37,535 bases of DNA from DATLBY01 sp035526665 (GTDB lineage: Bacteria > Acidobacteriota > Terriglobia > Bryobacterales > Bryobacteraceae), in NCBI GenBank assembly GCA_035526665.1, contig DATLBY010000439.1, forward strand, positions 1-37,535, given 5' to 3'. Below are positions 25,883 through 34,121 of this stretch, piece after piece. How positions within the stretch are numbered: position 1 is the stretch's first letter; each line of letters begins with the position of its first letter. The position numbers and the translations under genes are program-made. Under the pieces are notes generated by a model that was given only the letters and a program-made list of their open reading frames with translations, did not search any database and was not told the origin of the DNA.

Positions 25883-25912
25883 TTGACATCAACCCCTGGT
25901 ACGCGTCAGACT
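25883..25912 (+). promoter_or_regulatory. Candidate promoter for the barrel-receiver operon
   Basis: A perfect TTGACA (25883-25888) is followed after 18 nt by a weak -10 (CAGACT, 25907-25912). It would start transcription about 30 nt before the ATG at 25951. The -35 is good but the -10 is poor, so a regulator might be needed. Confidence 0.35.
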
Positions 25913-25950
25913 GATTGCTTTGAGAGGCCCACTCCGCGGCCCGGAAATAC

Positions 25951-27294
25951 ATGAAAAACAAGCTAAGTTTGCAAAAATTACAGCTTCCGGTGTATAGCGC
26001 GCTAGCGGGACTGGTGCTATTTTCTTCTGTGCCGCCGGCTTATTCGCAAGGGGGGCCTTCGATCCTCAGCAGAGGCGGCGACCGTCCCGGTCAGCGTGGC
26101 GGGCAGCCGGCTAATTTTAATTTTTTTGCCGGCCTCAGCGGAAGCGCGGAGTCCGGCATTTTTCCCACTGGTGTAGATCCTGCCGGCAACTTGTTGACGG
26201 TCGATCTCTTCGGCATCCAGGGCGAGATTGGCGGTTACGGAACGCGTCAGTTCAGACGTTCTTCCATCGGACTCGATTACCGGGGAGACTACCGGCACTA
26301 CAACCGTAAGACCTTCTACAATGGCAGCGACCACGCGCTGGCGCTGGAGTATACATCGCAATTCAGCCGGCGCTTTTCCGTCACCGCTACCACAACGGCG
26401 GGAACCAGTTCCCGCGCCTTTGGTGGATTGATTGGGTCCACCCTGCCTTCCTCCGACCTCTTCGGCTTTCCTACCAACCAGATTTTTGATAACCGTACTT
26501 ACTATCTGCAGTCGGGCGTCATGAGTATCTACCGCAAGTCGGCACGGGCCAGCTTCATCTTTGGCGGGGATTACTTCGTGGTGCGGCGGCAATCCAAGGC
26601 GCTGGTAGGGGTCAATGGCCGCAGGGCAACTGGGGGCTACGACTATCAGTTCGGCCGGAAGTCGTCGGTCGGACTCAACTACAGCTTTATCCATTTCGGA
26701 TTCCCGCGGGTCTTTGGCACGTCCGATATACATTCTTTACAGGTCCGCTACAATCGGCAACTCGCAAGGAACATAAAATTTAGCGCCGGGGTTGGGGCCT
26801 ACCGCGTCGAGAGCTTGGGGACCGTGGTGGTCCAGTTGAGTCCCGAAGTCGCCTCCATTTTAGGCATCTCCAACAACATTTCCGCCATCCACAGAGTGGA
26901 TGTGTCTCCTCAGTTTGACGTGAGCCTAGGTTATGCGCGGAAACGGCAGACGTTTCATGTTGGCTATTTGCAAGGCTCCACGCCGGGAAATGGCTTGTAT
27001 TTAACCTCGCAGCAAAAATCCGCAAATGCCGGTTATGCCTATTCCGGAATTCGCAAACTGTCCTTCGGAATCAATGCCGGGTACTCCCGGTATGAAAGCC
27101 AGTTTCGCGACCTGCAAAACTACAACTCGGGCCAGGCGGGCGTTGGACTTAGCTACGCCCTCGGCCACCATCTCAACTTCGTGTCGCAGGGTGACGTCCG
27201 AAGCTTCGTAACTCAAGGAGGCAAGAGAACGGGATATTCGGTTTCTATCGGCCTACGCTACAGCCCCGCTGAGGTCCCGCTGCCCATTTGGTAG
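25951..27294 (+). CDS. Outer-membrane beta-barrel protein of unknown function
   Basis: 447 residues. A signal peptide (1-32, cleavage after PAYS) leads to a Gly/Arg/Gln-rich linker (GGPSILSRGGDRPGQRGGQ), then about 20 amphipathic strands with aromatic edges, for example SSIGLDYRGDYRHYN, ALALEYTSQFSRRFSVTAT and KLSFGINAGYSRYESQF. Strand number and length fit a porin-size barrel. The end (SVSIGLRYSPAEVPLPIW) lacks the usual terminal Phe, with the last strand displaced seven residues from the C-terminus. The stop is 8 nt before the ATG of a lone receiver gene, so the two are co-transcribed. Substrate or role is unknown. Confidence 0.8.
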   Translation: MKNKLSLQKLQLPVYSALAGLVLFSSVPPAYSQGGPSILSRGGDRPGQRGGQPANFNFFAGLSGSAESGIFPTGVDPAGNLLTVDLFGIQGEIGGYGTRQFRRSSIGLDYRGDYRHYNRKTFYNGSDHALALEYTSQFSRRFSVTATTTAGTSSRAFGGLIGSTLPSSDLFGFPTNQIFDNRTYYLQSGVMSIYRKSARASFIFGGDYFVVRRQSKALVGVNGRRATGGYDYQFGRKSSVGLNYSFIHFGFPRVFGTSDIHSLQVRYNRQLARNIKFSAGVGAYRVESLGTVVVQLSPEVASILGISNNISAIHRVDVSPQFDVSLGYARKRQTFHVGYLQGSTPGNGLYLTSQQKSANAGYAYSGIRKLSFGINAGYSRYESQFRDLQNYNSGQAGVGLSYALGHHLNFVSQGDVRSFVTQGGKRTGYSVSIGLRYSPAEVPLPIW

Positions 27295-27302
27295 CCGAAT
27301 CC

Positions 27303-27695
27303 ATGCCACCCGCAAGAATTCTCGTTGTGGACGATGAGCAGGCGCTTCTTGCGCTGATGGACATCTATCTGGGCCGCATGGGCTATGCCATGCAGGCCTG
27401 CGCCAGCCCGAATCAGGCCCTCAAGTTATTTGAATCAGATCCGGAGGCTTTCGACCTGAGCATTGTCGATCTCACCATGCCGGAAATCTCGGGCGAAGAG
27501 CTCGCGCTGAAATTTGTGAAGTTGAATCCCAAGTTGCGCGTCCTGTTGTGCACGGGATATCCGTACGATGTGAAGGCGCTTCCGGCGCCTGTTCGCAACA
27601 ACTTCGACGTCCTGCTGAAGCCCTTTGTGCCGAAAATGTTGGATAAAGCTGTAGGAGATCTGCTGCGGCGCAATATTCCAAACCAGCCGGCGTAG
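27303..27695 (+). CDS. Stand-alone receiver-domain response regulator
   Basis: 130 residues, only a CheY-like receiver: acidic pair in ILVVDDEQ, phospho-acceptor Asp in LSIVDLTMPEISGEEL, Thr in LLCTGYP and Lys in LLKPFVP. No output domain is present. The receiver must therefore act by protein contact, as CheY or Spo0F do. The ATG at 27303 is preferred; an in-frame TTG at 27288 overlaps the barrel gene. Neither has a clear ribosome site, which suggests coupling to translation of the barrel gene 8 nt before. No kinase is nearby, so the phosphate donor is unknown. Confidence 0.85.
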   Translation: MPPARILVVDDEQALLALMDIYLGRMGYAMQACASPNQALKLFESDPEAFDLSIVDLTMPEISGEELALKFVKLNPKLRVLLCTGYPYDVKALPAPVRNNFDVLLKPFVPKMLDKAVGDLLRRNIPNQPA

Positions 27696-27697
27696 AT

Positions 27698-28264
27698 TCA
27701 GGCCTCGGTGAGCATTCCCTGCAGCCGTGCGGCGAAGTTCTCTCCCGATTCGGTCCATAGCCGCCGCCGCTCCACCGTCAGGGATTGATCCAGATCTTTC
27801 ACCAGGTGGAGCAAACTCCTGATATTGGATTGCACCATGACGGTGCTGTTGGCTACGTCCGGCTGCGGCAGAAAGAGGGAATCCACACCGAAGTCGATGC
27901 GCAGGTGGTCCCCTTCGCTATCTTCGAATTTCGGACCGAAGCAGGCCAAGACAACGCGCGTGGGGGCGACCGCGGGCTCAGAGTCGAATTGCCACAGGTC
28001 CCAATAGCTTTCCAGCTGGACGCCGCAGTCCTCCGCCTGAAACTCCTTAGCTGCCGGCATCAACACGCTCAAGTCCACCGGATCCTCGTAGGCCTTTTCA
28101 AACAGGGGAGGCTCCGTTGCGCTAACGGCATTCACGCGCAGCAGGCTGCTTCTGTTGGAGAGCCGCGAAAACGGAAACTTGCTCAGCATTTTTTCAAAGT
28201 GCCGCAGCATGTTGTTCTCCGTATAGCCGCGGAGGCGGTAGGAAAGGTAGAGTTGGTCAGCCAT
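27698..28264 (-). CDS. Conserved hypothetical protein (188 aa)
   Basis: I do not recognise a family. The protein is soluble with no signal peptide. It starts MADQLYLSYRLRGYTENNMLRHFEKMLSKFPFSRLS, has a central acidic half with aromatic clusters (LESYWDLWQFDSEP, VLACFGPKFEDSEGDHLRIDFG) and ends in a helical stretch (NIRSLLHLVKDLDQSLTVERRRLW). The mixed alpha/beta pattern and strong composition support a real gene rather than a shadow. It converges with the receiver gene (2 nt between stops) and is divergent from the YkgJ-type gene with a 36-nt gap. Confidence 0.7.
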   Translation of the reverse strand: MADQLYLSYRLRGYTENNMLRHFEKMLSKFPFSRLSNRSSLLRVNAVSATEPPLFEKAYEDPVDLSVLMPAAKEFQAEDCGVQLESYWDLWQFDSEPAVAPTRVVLACFGPKFEDSEGDHLRIDFGVDSLFLPQPDVANSTVMVQSNIRSLLHLVKDLDQSLTVERRRLWTESGENFAARLQGMLTEA

Positions 28265-28300
28265 GGGCTCTGATTCCTATCCTACTGCTACCCTGGAGCT

Positions 28301-28801
28301 ATGCTGACCGACCTGGTGCAGATCCGCCGCATCGGCGAACAGAAGCGCGATGAAAACGAACGCTTTCGGAAGCATTTGAAGCGGCACAATTTTGTGGAGC
28401 GCAAATTTCGCGCGATCGCCCAGGATGTGGAAGCCAAAGTCGACTGCACAGTCTGCGCCAATTGCTGCCGGGAAGCCACCGTCAAGCTCGCCGAACGGGA
28501 CGTGGACAGGTTGGGCCGATTTCTACGATTGAAGCGCGGCCAATTTATCCGCGATTACACCGATGAGACGGAAGAGGAAGGGCTGATCCTGAAGCGCACA
28601 GCGGAGGGATGTATCTTCCTGGATGGGACACAATGTGGTGTCTATGAGGCGCGCCCGCACAATTGTGAGAACTTCCCGCACCTGGTGCGCGGCGAGGGCT
28701 CGCTCCTCAGCCGCATGTGGGAGTTTAAGGATCGCGCCTGTTATTGTCCGATCGTTTTCAACGCGCTCGAGGCATTCAAGGAAGAAGTGAAGTTCAAATA
28801 G
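28301..28801 (+). CDS. YkgJ/Fe-S cluster-like cysteine-cluster protein
   Basis: 166 residues. A helical, charged N-terminus (1-48) leads to CTVCANCCRE (about 49-58), then GCIFLDGTQCGVYEARPHNCENFPHL and a final CYCPIV. Eight or nine Cys in this arrangement define the CxCxxCC/YkgJ family, which is thought to bind zinc or an Fe-S cluster; its biological role is not settled. It is cytosolic. GGAG lies 2 nt before the ATG, too close for a good ribosome site, but TACCCT is exactly 6 nt before it (28289-28294), which suggests a leaderless transcript. It converges with the glycine-zipper gene with no gap between the stops. Confidence 0.88.
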   Translation: MLTDLVQIRRIGEQKRDENERFRKHLKRHNFVERKFRAIAQDVEAKVDCTVCANCCREATVKLAERDVDRLGRFLRLKRGQFIRDYTDETEEEGLILKRTAEGCIFLDGTQCGVYEARPHNCENFPHLVRGEGSLLSRMWEFKDRACYCPIVFNALEAFKEEVKFK

Positions 28802-29788
28802 CTATCTCAGTTTTTCCGTGATATTTACCGAATCCCGGAGCCGGAAACTCATTCTCGTTTCCACCGGGATTTGCGCTGCCTTGCCTCGTGTCGCCATGAC
28901 ACCCCCAGTACCGGCGGCGCCACCCACGCCGGCACCAATGGCCGCCCCTTTGCCGCCTCCCGCGATGGCTCCAATTGCTGCACCAATGGCGGCGGCGGCT
29001 CCTACCTTGGCCACGTCTTCCTTCATGCTTTTTTCACCTTCGCGGGCGAACGTTTCGGTTTGCACTTTAATCTTCTGGCCATCGGCGGTGGTGAAGCTGG
29101 TGAGCGCCAGTGCAATCCGGGATATTCCCTGCACGCGGCCACCCCTATCGGCTTCCACGATACGCCCCTCCACGCGCGAGCCGCGTTCCGCGATCACCAT
29201 TCCGTCAACTACCAGGGGGGTGTCCAAAGAGGCTCGGAATACATCGCCAGGCTGGTTCTTTTCGGAAGATAAAGACTCCTCCACCCTGACGGTAAGGAGG
29301 GTTCCGGCCGGTAGCGTAGCCGTTTGCGGCTTCCTGGGCTCGGGAGCTCGATGTTCCTCGGGAGGAGGGCCGGGAAAGCCGGTAAACTGCCCGTTCGTCG
29401 AGCCACTGGACGGCTGCGCTGCCGGCGCGGGGGCAGCCGCGGAAGGCTGGCTGGCCGTTTGAGTGCTGGGTTGCGGCGTAGTTACCTGCGTGGACGCTGG
29501 CGTCTGCGCCGGCTTAGACTGGGCAATTTCGCGGTGTTCCGGCTTCTTCACAGCCACAGGGCGGCCCGTAGGCGACGGCTTCACAGGCGCCGGGATAGGG
29601 GGTGCCGTTGCGAAACCAGTGGGTTGCGGCTCCACCGCGACCGGAGGAGTTGTCTCCACGGGGGCCGAAGTGATCGTCTCCACTTGAGGGATGACAGGCG
29701 CAGGAGCGGGGGTATCGCGATGCACCGCGTAATAGACAACTCCGGACGCCAACACCGCGCCCAGCGCAAAGGTCACCACGGGTTTCAT
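28802..29788 (-). CDS. Membrane-anchored Pro-rich, glycine-zipper protein
   Basis: 328 residues. An N-terminal signal anchor (KPVVTFALGAVLASGVVYYAV) is followed by a Pro/Ala/Thr-rich linker (about 25-150). A compact domain (about 155-250) begins LPAGTLLTVRVEESLSSEKNQPGD and looks like a small beta-barrel. After it comes a glycine-zipper segment (AAAAIGAAIGAIAGGGKGAAIGAGVGG, given in two parts by repeats of GxxxG-type spacing, about 265-300), then a strand with SFRLRDSVNIT. Glycine zippers pack in membranes, so the protein may span the periplasm between the two membranes. The family is common in Acidobacteriota but of unknown role. AGGGAG gives a good ribosome site. Confidence 0.75.
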   Translation of the reverse strand: MKPVVTFALGAVLASGVVYYAVHRDTPAPAPVIPQVETITSAPVETTPPVAVEPQPTGFATAPPIPAPVKPSPTGRPVAVKKPEHREIAQSKPAQTPASTQVTTPQPSTQTASQPSAAAPAPAAQPSSGSTNGQFTGFPGPPPEEHRAPEPRKPQTATLPAGTLLTVRVEESLSSEKNQPGDVFRASLDTPLVVDGMVIAERGSRVEGRIVEADRGGRVQGISRIALALTSFTTADGQKIKVQTETFAREGEKSMKEDVAKVGAAAAIGAAIGAIAGGGKGAAIGAGVGGAAGTGGVMATRGKAAQIPVETRMSFRLRDSVNITEKLR

Positions 29789-29927
29789 ATAAGTCTCCCT
29801 GAACTTTGAACGTATCCCACTGACTTCGCGTTACCATCAGCGCCCTTCAGGCGCATTAAATAGCTGCAATTACTCGCGATTGGTCCCCGAGTGGCCTTTT
29901 CGAGGCGTACACCCATAAAATAGAGTG

Positions 29928-30944
29928 ATGCGCCAGTTTCCGGCCGGATTCGACATTGGATCCATTCCTATCAGGCCCGCGACCGTCCTCGCCCCGATGG
30001 CGGGTGTCACCGACACCGTCTTCCGGCGGCTCATCCGCAACCAGGGCGGCTGCGGTCTCATTATGACGGAGTTCACCAGCTCGCATGGGGTAGTGAAAAA
30101 TGCCCCCGCGCGGCGGCCCGGGCGAACCATGAAATACCTGGCCTTCGAGCCGGAAGAGCATCCCATTTCAGCGCAATTGTTCGGCTCCGACCCCGCCGTG
30201 ATGGCAGATGCCGCCCGAATTTGCCAGGATCTGGGGTTCGATATCGTGGACATCAACTTCGGTTGTCCCGTGAACAAAGTGGTGAAGTGCAATGGAGGTT
30301 CCGGCCTGCTGCGGGACCTGCCGCTAGTGGAGGAGATCCTCACTACCGTCCGAAGGGCCATTACCGTCCCCTTTACCTGCAAATTCCGCGCCGGCTGGAA
30401 CGATCAGGAGCTGGTGGCCGTAAAAATGGGGCAACTGGCCGAAAATTGCGGTCTGCAGGCCGTTGCACTGCACCCCCGGACCCGGGAACAAGGTTACAGC
30501 GGGAAATCCGACTGGACGCGAATTGCCGAGGTGAAGGACGCCGTCAAGATTCCCGTGATCGGCAATGGGGATATTACTTCTCCGGAAGATGCGGTCCGCA
30601 TGTACCAGGAGACCGGCTGCGACGGCGTGATGGTGGGGCGCATGGCGTCCTCGAATCCGTGGATTTTCCGGCAGATTACCGAATATTTGTCGACCGGTAC
30701 GTATTACAAGCCAACCGAGCAGGATCGCTACCAGGTAATGCGCACTTACTACAGCATGCTGCATGAGCAGGATGCAGGCGACGCAATCGGCAAAATGAAG
30801 CAGTTCGCTACTTATTTCACCCATGGCGTGAGGAACGGCTCCCGTCTGCGCGCGGAGATCTATCAGGCGCAGGAGCCGGCCCGTATTTTGGATCTGGTGG
30901 AAGCCTTCTTCTCCCGGGAACTTGCGGCGGCTCCGGCCGCATGA
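29928..30944 (+). CDS. dusB: tRNA-dihydrouridine synthase
   Basis: 338 residues. It reduces uridines in the tRNA D-loop with NADPH and FMN. Family markers: the FMN-binding APMAGVTDTVFRRL at residues 21-35, DINFGCPVNKVVKCNGGSGLL with the catalytic Cys, CKFRAGWND with the phosphate-binding Lys, LHPRTREQGYSGKSDW and GNGDI. The overall pattern and the C-terminal helix bundle (from YYSMLHEQDAGDAIGKMKQF) fit the DusB branch. The ATG at 29928 has no ribosome site, but TAAAAT (29916-29921) sits 6 nt before it, suggesting leaderless expression. A GTG one codon earlier is possible. It overlaps rnhA by 4 bp. Confidence 0.95.
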   Translation: MRQFPAGFDIGSIPIRPATVLAPMAGVTDTVFRRLIRNQGGCGLIMTEFTSSHGVVKNAPARRPGRTMKYLAFEPEEHPISAQLFGSDPAVMADAARICQDLGFDIVDINFGCPVNKVVKCNGGSGLLRDLPLVEEILTTVRRAITVPFTCKFRAGWNDQELVAVKMGQLAENCGLQAVALHPRTREQGYSGKSDWTRIAEVKDAVKIPVIGNGDITSPEDAVRMYQETGCDGVMVGRMASSNPWIFRQITEYLSTGTYYKPTEQDRYQVMRTYYSMLHEQDAGDAIGKMKQFATYFTHGVRNGSRLRAEIYQAQEPARILDLVEAFFSRELAAAPAA

Positions 30945-31396
30945 AGAAGGTCCAGTTAATTACGGATGGGGCCTGCCTCGGCAACCCCGGCCCCGGCGGT
31001 TGGGCTTATATTCTGCGATATGGCACGCAAACCCGCGAAATGTTCGGCTCCGAGCCCCAGACCACGAATAACCGCATGGAGCTTACCGCTGCCGTCCGCG
31101 GACTGGCGGCGCTCAAGGAGCCCTGCGAGGTCGAGATCGTTACCGATTCCGAATACGTTAAGAATGGCATCACAAAATGGATCGCCGGGTGGAAGCGGAA
31201 CGGCTGGCGGAAAGCCGATAAAAAACCCGTCCTGAACCAGGATCTGTGGCAGGAACTGGATTTCCAAAATGGAAGGCACCGCACCGTCTGGACCTGGACC
31301 AAGGGACATGCATCGCACACCGACAATAATCGTTGCGATGAAATGGCAACCATGGCGGCGCGCTACCAGTCGAGCAGCGCATCCTCGGGGGCGTAG
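30941..31396 (+). CDS. rnhA: Ribonuclease HI
   Basis: 151 residues. It cuts the RNA strand of RNA-DNA hybrids, removing primers and R-loops. All four catalytic acids are visible: Asp in TDGACLGNPGPGGW, Glu in NNRMELTA, Asp in IVTDSEYVKNGI and Asp in HTDNNRCDEMA. The basic protrusion KWIAGWKRNGWRKADKKPVLNQDLW is as in E. coli RNase HI. Its ATG overlaps the dusB stop (ATGA), so the two are translationally coupled. Length is normal. Confidence 0.96.
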   Translation: MKKVQLITDGACLGNPGPGGWAYILRYGTQTREMFGSEPQTTNNRMELTAAVRGLAALKEPCEVEIVTDSEYVKNGITKWIAGWKRNGWRKADKKPVLNQDLWQELDFQNGRHRTVWTWTKGHASHTDNNRCDEMATMAARYQSSSASSGA

Positions 31397-31444
31397 ACTC
31401 CGGCGCTTTGGTGCGTTACCATTTCCTCGACCAAGGGAGGAGAA

Positions 31445-32545
31445 ATGGAAACCTACTCTCGCCGCGGGTTCGCGAAAATAGCCGCCCTCATTTCAACCGG
31501 TTCCTCTTTACCTTTTTTCAACGAAGCAGCCCTCGCGCAGTCCGCTCTCAGAGTGGCGACGCCGGGAGCCGTGATGATCAACGCCAACGAAAATCCGCTC
31601 GGGCCGTGTCCGGAAGCCCTGGCCGCGCTCGGGGCGGCTGCGAAAAAGGGAGGACGCTACTCCCTGGAGGAGACAGCCAAACTCCGCCGGATCGTGGCCG
31701 AGCAGGAACAGCTAAAGCCCTACGAAGTGCAGACCTACGCGGGCTCGGGCGATCCCCTGGTGCGTGCCGTGTGTGCCTTCTGTTCGCGTGGCAGGAGCTT
31801 CGTGCTTGCAGACCCCGGCTATGAAGCCGGCATGCGCGCCGCCGAGTTTATGGGGGCGGAGGTGCACCGTGTCCCACTCACGAAAGATCATGCCCACGAT
31901 GTCCGGGCCATGATCGGCGTCGATGCCAATCCCGGGCTGTTCTACATTTGCAATCCCAACAATCCGACCGGCACCCTCACGCCGCGGGAGGACATCGACT
32001 ACCTGGTGGCGCACAAGCCGAAAGATGCTGTCGTGCTGCTGGACGAGGCCTACATTCATTTTTCCGGAGCGGAACCGGCGGTCGACCTGGTTAGGTCAGG
32101 CCGGGAAATCATCATTCTCCGGACATTCTCAAAACTCTACGGGATGGCAGGTCTGCGCGCTGGGCTGGCGTTCGGTCGTCCTGACCTGCTCGAAAAACTC
32201 TCCCCCTACGGATCGAGCTTTATGCCGGTGACCGCGATGGCTGCTGCGGCGGCGAGCCTTGGCGTTAGAGACCTGGTTGTGGAACGCCGTAAGATCAACC
32301 GCGATGTACGGGAGCGGACCTTCGATTTCCTGGCGCGCCATAAGTTTTCCTTCCTGCCCTCGGTGAGCAACAAGTTTATGCTGGACGCGCAACGGCCCGC
32401 GCACGAGCTGGCGGGCGCTCTGGCGCAGGAGAATATCATCGTCGGGCGTACCTGGCCGGTCTGGCCCAATCACCTGCGGGTGACTATCGGCACTCGCGAT
32501 GAGATGGAGCAGTTTCAGCAAGCGCTACTGAAGGTGACGGCCTGA
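31445..32545 (+). CDS. Histidinol-phosphate aminotransferase-like PLP enzyme with Tat signal
   Basis: 366 residues. The N-terminus METYSRRGFAKIAALISTG is a twin-arginine signal (SRRGFAK) with Ala-x-Ala-like cleavage after AALAQ (about residue 32). The rest is a fold-type I aminotransferase of the HisC class: YAGSGDPLVRAVC, NPNNPTGTLTP, LLDEAYIHF (Asp200) and the PLP Lys230 in RTFSKLYGMAGLRAG. It would be folded in the cytosol with PLP bound and exported to the periplasm, an uncommon place for this class. No other his gene is near. A strong GGGAGGAG ribosome site precedes the ATG by 3 nt. It follows rnhA by 48 nt. The substrate is unknown; a periplasmic amino or oxo acid is likely. Confidence 0.87.
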   Translation: METYSRRGFAKIAALISTGSSLPFFNEAALAQSALRVATPGAVMINANENPLGPCPEALAALGAAAKKGGRYSLEETAKLRRIVAEQEQLKPYEVQTYAGSGDPLVRAVCAFCSRGRSFVLADPGYEAGMRAAEFMGAEVHRVPLTKDHAHDVRAMIGVDANPGLFYICNPNNPTGTLTPREDIDYLVAHKPKDAVVLLDEAYIHFSGAEPAVDLVRSGREIIILRTFSKLYGMAGLRAGLAFGRPDLLEKLSPYGSSFMPVTAMAAAAASLGVRDLVVERRKINRDVRERTFDFLARHKFSFLPSVSNKFMLDAQRPAHELAGALAQENIIVGRTWPVWPNHLRVTIGTRDEMEQFQQALLKVTA

Positions 32546-32558
32546 CAGGACGCCAGAC

Positions 32559-33890
32559 TTACTGAATTTCCTCGTCCGCGCCCGAGTCTCCGAAGCAACT
32601 CTCAAACGCATGATCCAGCACGTCGTGCGTGAGCTCATACGGCATTCGCTCGAAGTGAAGCAGGTCCACCGCATGAGACATAATGTCGCGGGGGTGGCAG
32701 CGGCGCTGCCGTTTGCCCGTTTTCACATAATGCTTTTCAATAAACACGTCCACCATCTCGCGTGCCGGGGACAGGTTGCGGGCCTTCGCCGCGTGGAAGA
32801 ACAGTTGGACAAACTCTTCCCGGTCCGGATTCTTCAGATGCATCTTGTACTGAATGCGGCGTAAAAACGCCTCGTCGCCCAGCCTTTCCGGCGTGAGGTT
32901 GGTGGAGAACACGAGAAACGCCTCAAACGGAACGGTCATTTTTCCGCCCGTCGCAAACGAGAGATAGTCGATGCGACGTTCCATCGGGATGATCCACCTG
33001 TTCAATACTTCCACTGGAGTGACCCTCTGGCGCCCGAAGTCGTCCACCAAATAAATGCCATTATTGGCTTTCATCTGGTAAGGCGCGTCATAGATCTTGG
33101 TGTGCGTGTCGTAGCTCAGATCCAGCATCCCGAGCGTTAGCTCGCCGCCGGTCGTGATGAAGGGCGGCCGGCATCGGACCCATCTGGCATCGTACGGGTC
33201 GTCGTAGGCCAATTCGTTGGCGGCCGCCGGTTCTTCAATCGGCTGATGATAGGCGGCATCGAATACGCGGATAATTTGGCCCTGAAACTCGATGGCGTAG
33301 GGAACAAAAATATCCATACTCTCGATTTTCAACAGGGCTTCCGCCAGAAATGTCTTTCCATTGCCAGGCTGACCGTAGATGAGCAGCGACTTGCCCGCGT
33401 TGACCGCCGGCCCGATCTGGCTCAACACTTTCTCGCCGACTATCATGTTTTTGTAGGCGTTCCTGAGGGCCGCGGAGGTCAACCAATTTTCTCTATGCTT
33501 TTGCGCCAGCACGGCCTGCGTGTACTGAGATAGCGTCACCGGGGCGCGCCCCGCATACTGGTTTTTGGCCAGCGCCGCTTGGGCCAGCTCTATCCCGACC
33601 GCCGAGAGGCAGAACACGGACGACACATCGCCCATTCCGAGCGAGCGCTTCACTGAGATCAGTTTGTTTTGGCGGAGTGCCGAGAGGGTGTCGGCGATCA
33701 AGCTGAATTTCAGGCCGAGCCGGTGCGATAAATCCCGCCCCAGCACCTCGCCTTCAAGGTAGAGCACCTTGAGAAGCAACGCTTCCACTTGAGTGGGCGA
33801 TACCTGAGCCTCTTCCAGACTGTGCGGGACGGGAGGCACATAGGAGCGCTGTTCTTTAATATCCGGTGGAACGATCGCAAGAGTAGCCAT
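32559..33890 (-). CDS. AAA-type ATPase with N-terminal winged-helix domain
   Basis: 443 residues. A helix-turn-helix-like domain (about 30-105; SPTQVEALLLKVLYLEGEVLG, then LIADTLSALRQNKLISVKR) precedes the ATPase. Walker A is GQPGNGKT (173-180), Walker B IYLVDD (279-284) and sensor-like FLVFSTNL near 325. A C-terminal lid follows (RDIMSHAVDLLHF). There is no signal peptide or membrane helix. The protein does not match a named family I can state with confidence; it resembles predicted ATPases seen in acidobacterial genomes. It is monocistronic, convergent with the aminotransferase gene, and preceded by a nested dyad (33921-33963). The start has no good ribosome site. The winged helix suggests nucleic-acid binding or a protein contact. 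Confidence 0.82.
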   Translation of the reverse strand: MATLAIVPPDIKEQRSYVPPVPHSLEEAQVSPTQVEALLLKVLYLEGEVLGRDLSHRLGLKFSLIADTLSALRQNKLISVKRSLGMGDVSSVFCLSAVGIELAQAALAKNQYAGRAPVTLSQYTQAVLAQKHRENWLTSAALRNAYKNMIVGEKVLSQIGPAVNAGKSLLIYGQPGNGKTFLAEALLKIESMDIFVPYAIEFQGQIIRVFDAAYHQPIEEPAAANELAYDDPYDARWVRCRPPFITTGGELTLGMLDLSYDTHTKIYDAPYQMKANNGIYLVDDFGRQRVTPVEVLNRWIIPMERRIDYLSFATGGKMTVPFEAFLVFSTNLTPERLGDEAFLRRIQYKMHLKNPDREEFVQLFFHAAKARNLSPAREMVDVFIEKHYVKTGKRQRRCHPRDIMSHAVDLLHFERMPYELTHDVLDHAFESCFGDSGADEEIQ

Positions 33891-33920
33891 GAGTTATTTA
33901 AAATTGAGTCAATTCAGTAA

Positions 33921-33963
33921 GGTCCGATTAATTTAGACCAGCTGGAAGTCTAACATCCGGACC
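33921..33963. promoter_or_regulatory. Nested inverted repeat upstream of the AAA ATPase gene
   Basis: Outer arms GGTCCG (33921-33926) and CGGACC (33958-33963) enclose inner arms TTAGAC (33933-33938) and GTCTAA (33948-33953), with a CCAGCTGG palindrome at the centre. All arms are perfect. The structure ends about 30 nt from the ATPase ATG at 33890, so it could be a repressor operator or a folded 5' leader. The stretch 33891-34121 around it is AT-rich and otherwise has no gene. Confidence 0.5.
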
Positions 33964-34121
33964 GCTGTAAAATAAACGGGTTTTAGACCTTAGGCGATCC
34001 GCATTTCCTCGCGGAAGTCCCCCCAAATGTGCACTTTGGTGGGCTGCGGGATACGGCTAAGCTGTAGCCCATCCGGCAGCGCGGGCATCGGAGTTTGGCT
34101 AGCCCATAAACTTAAGACTCG

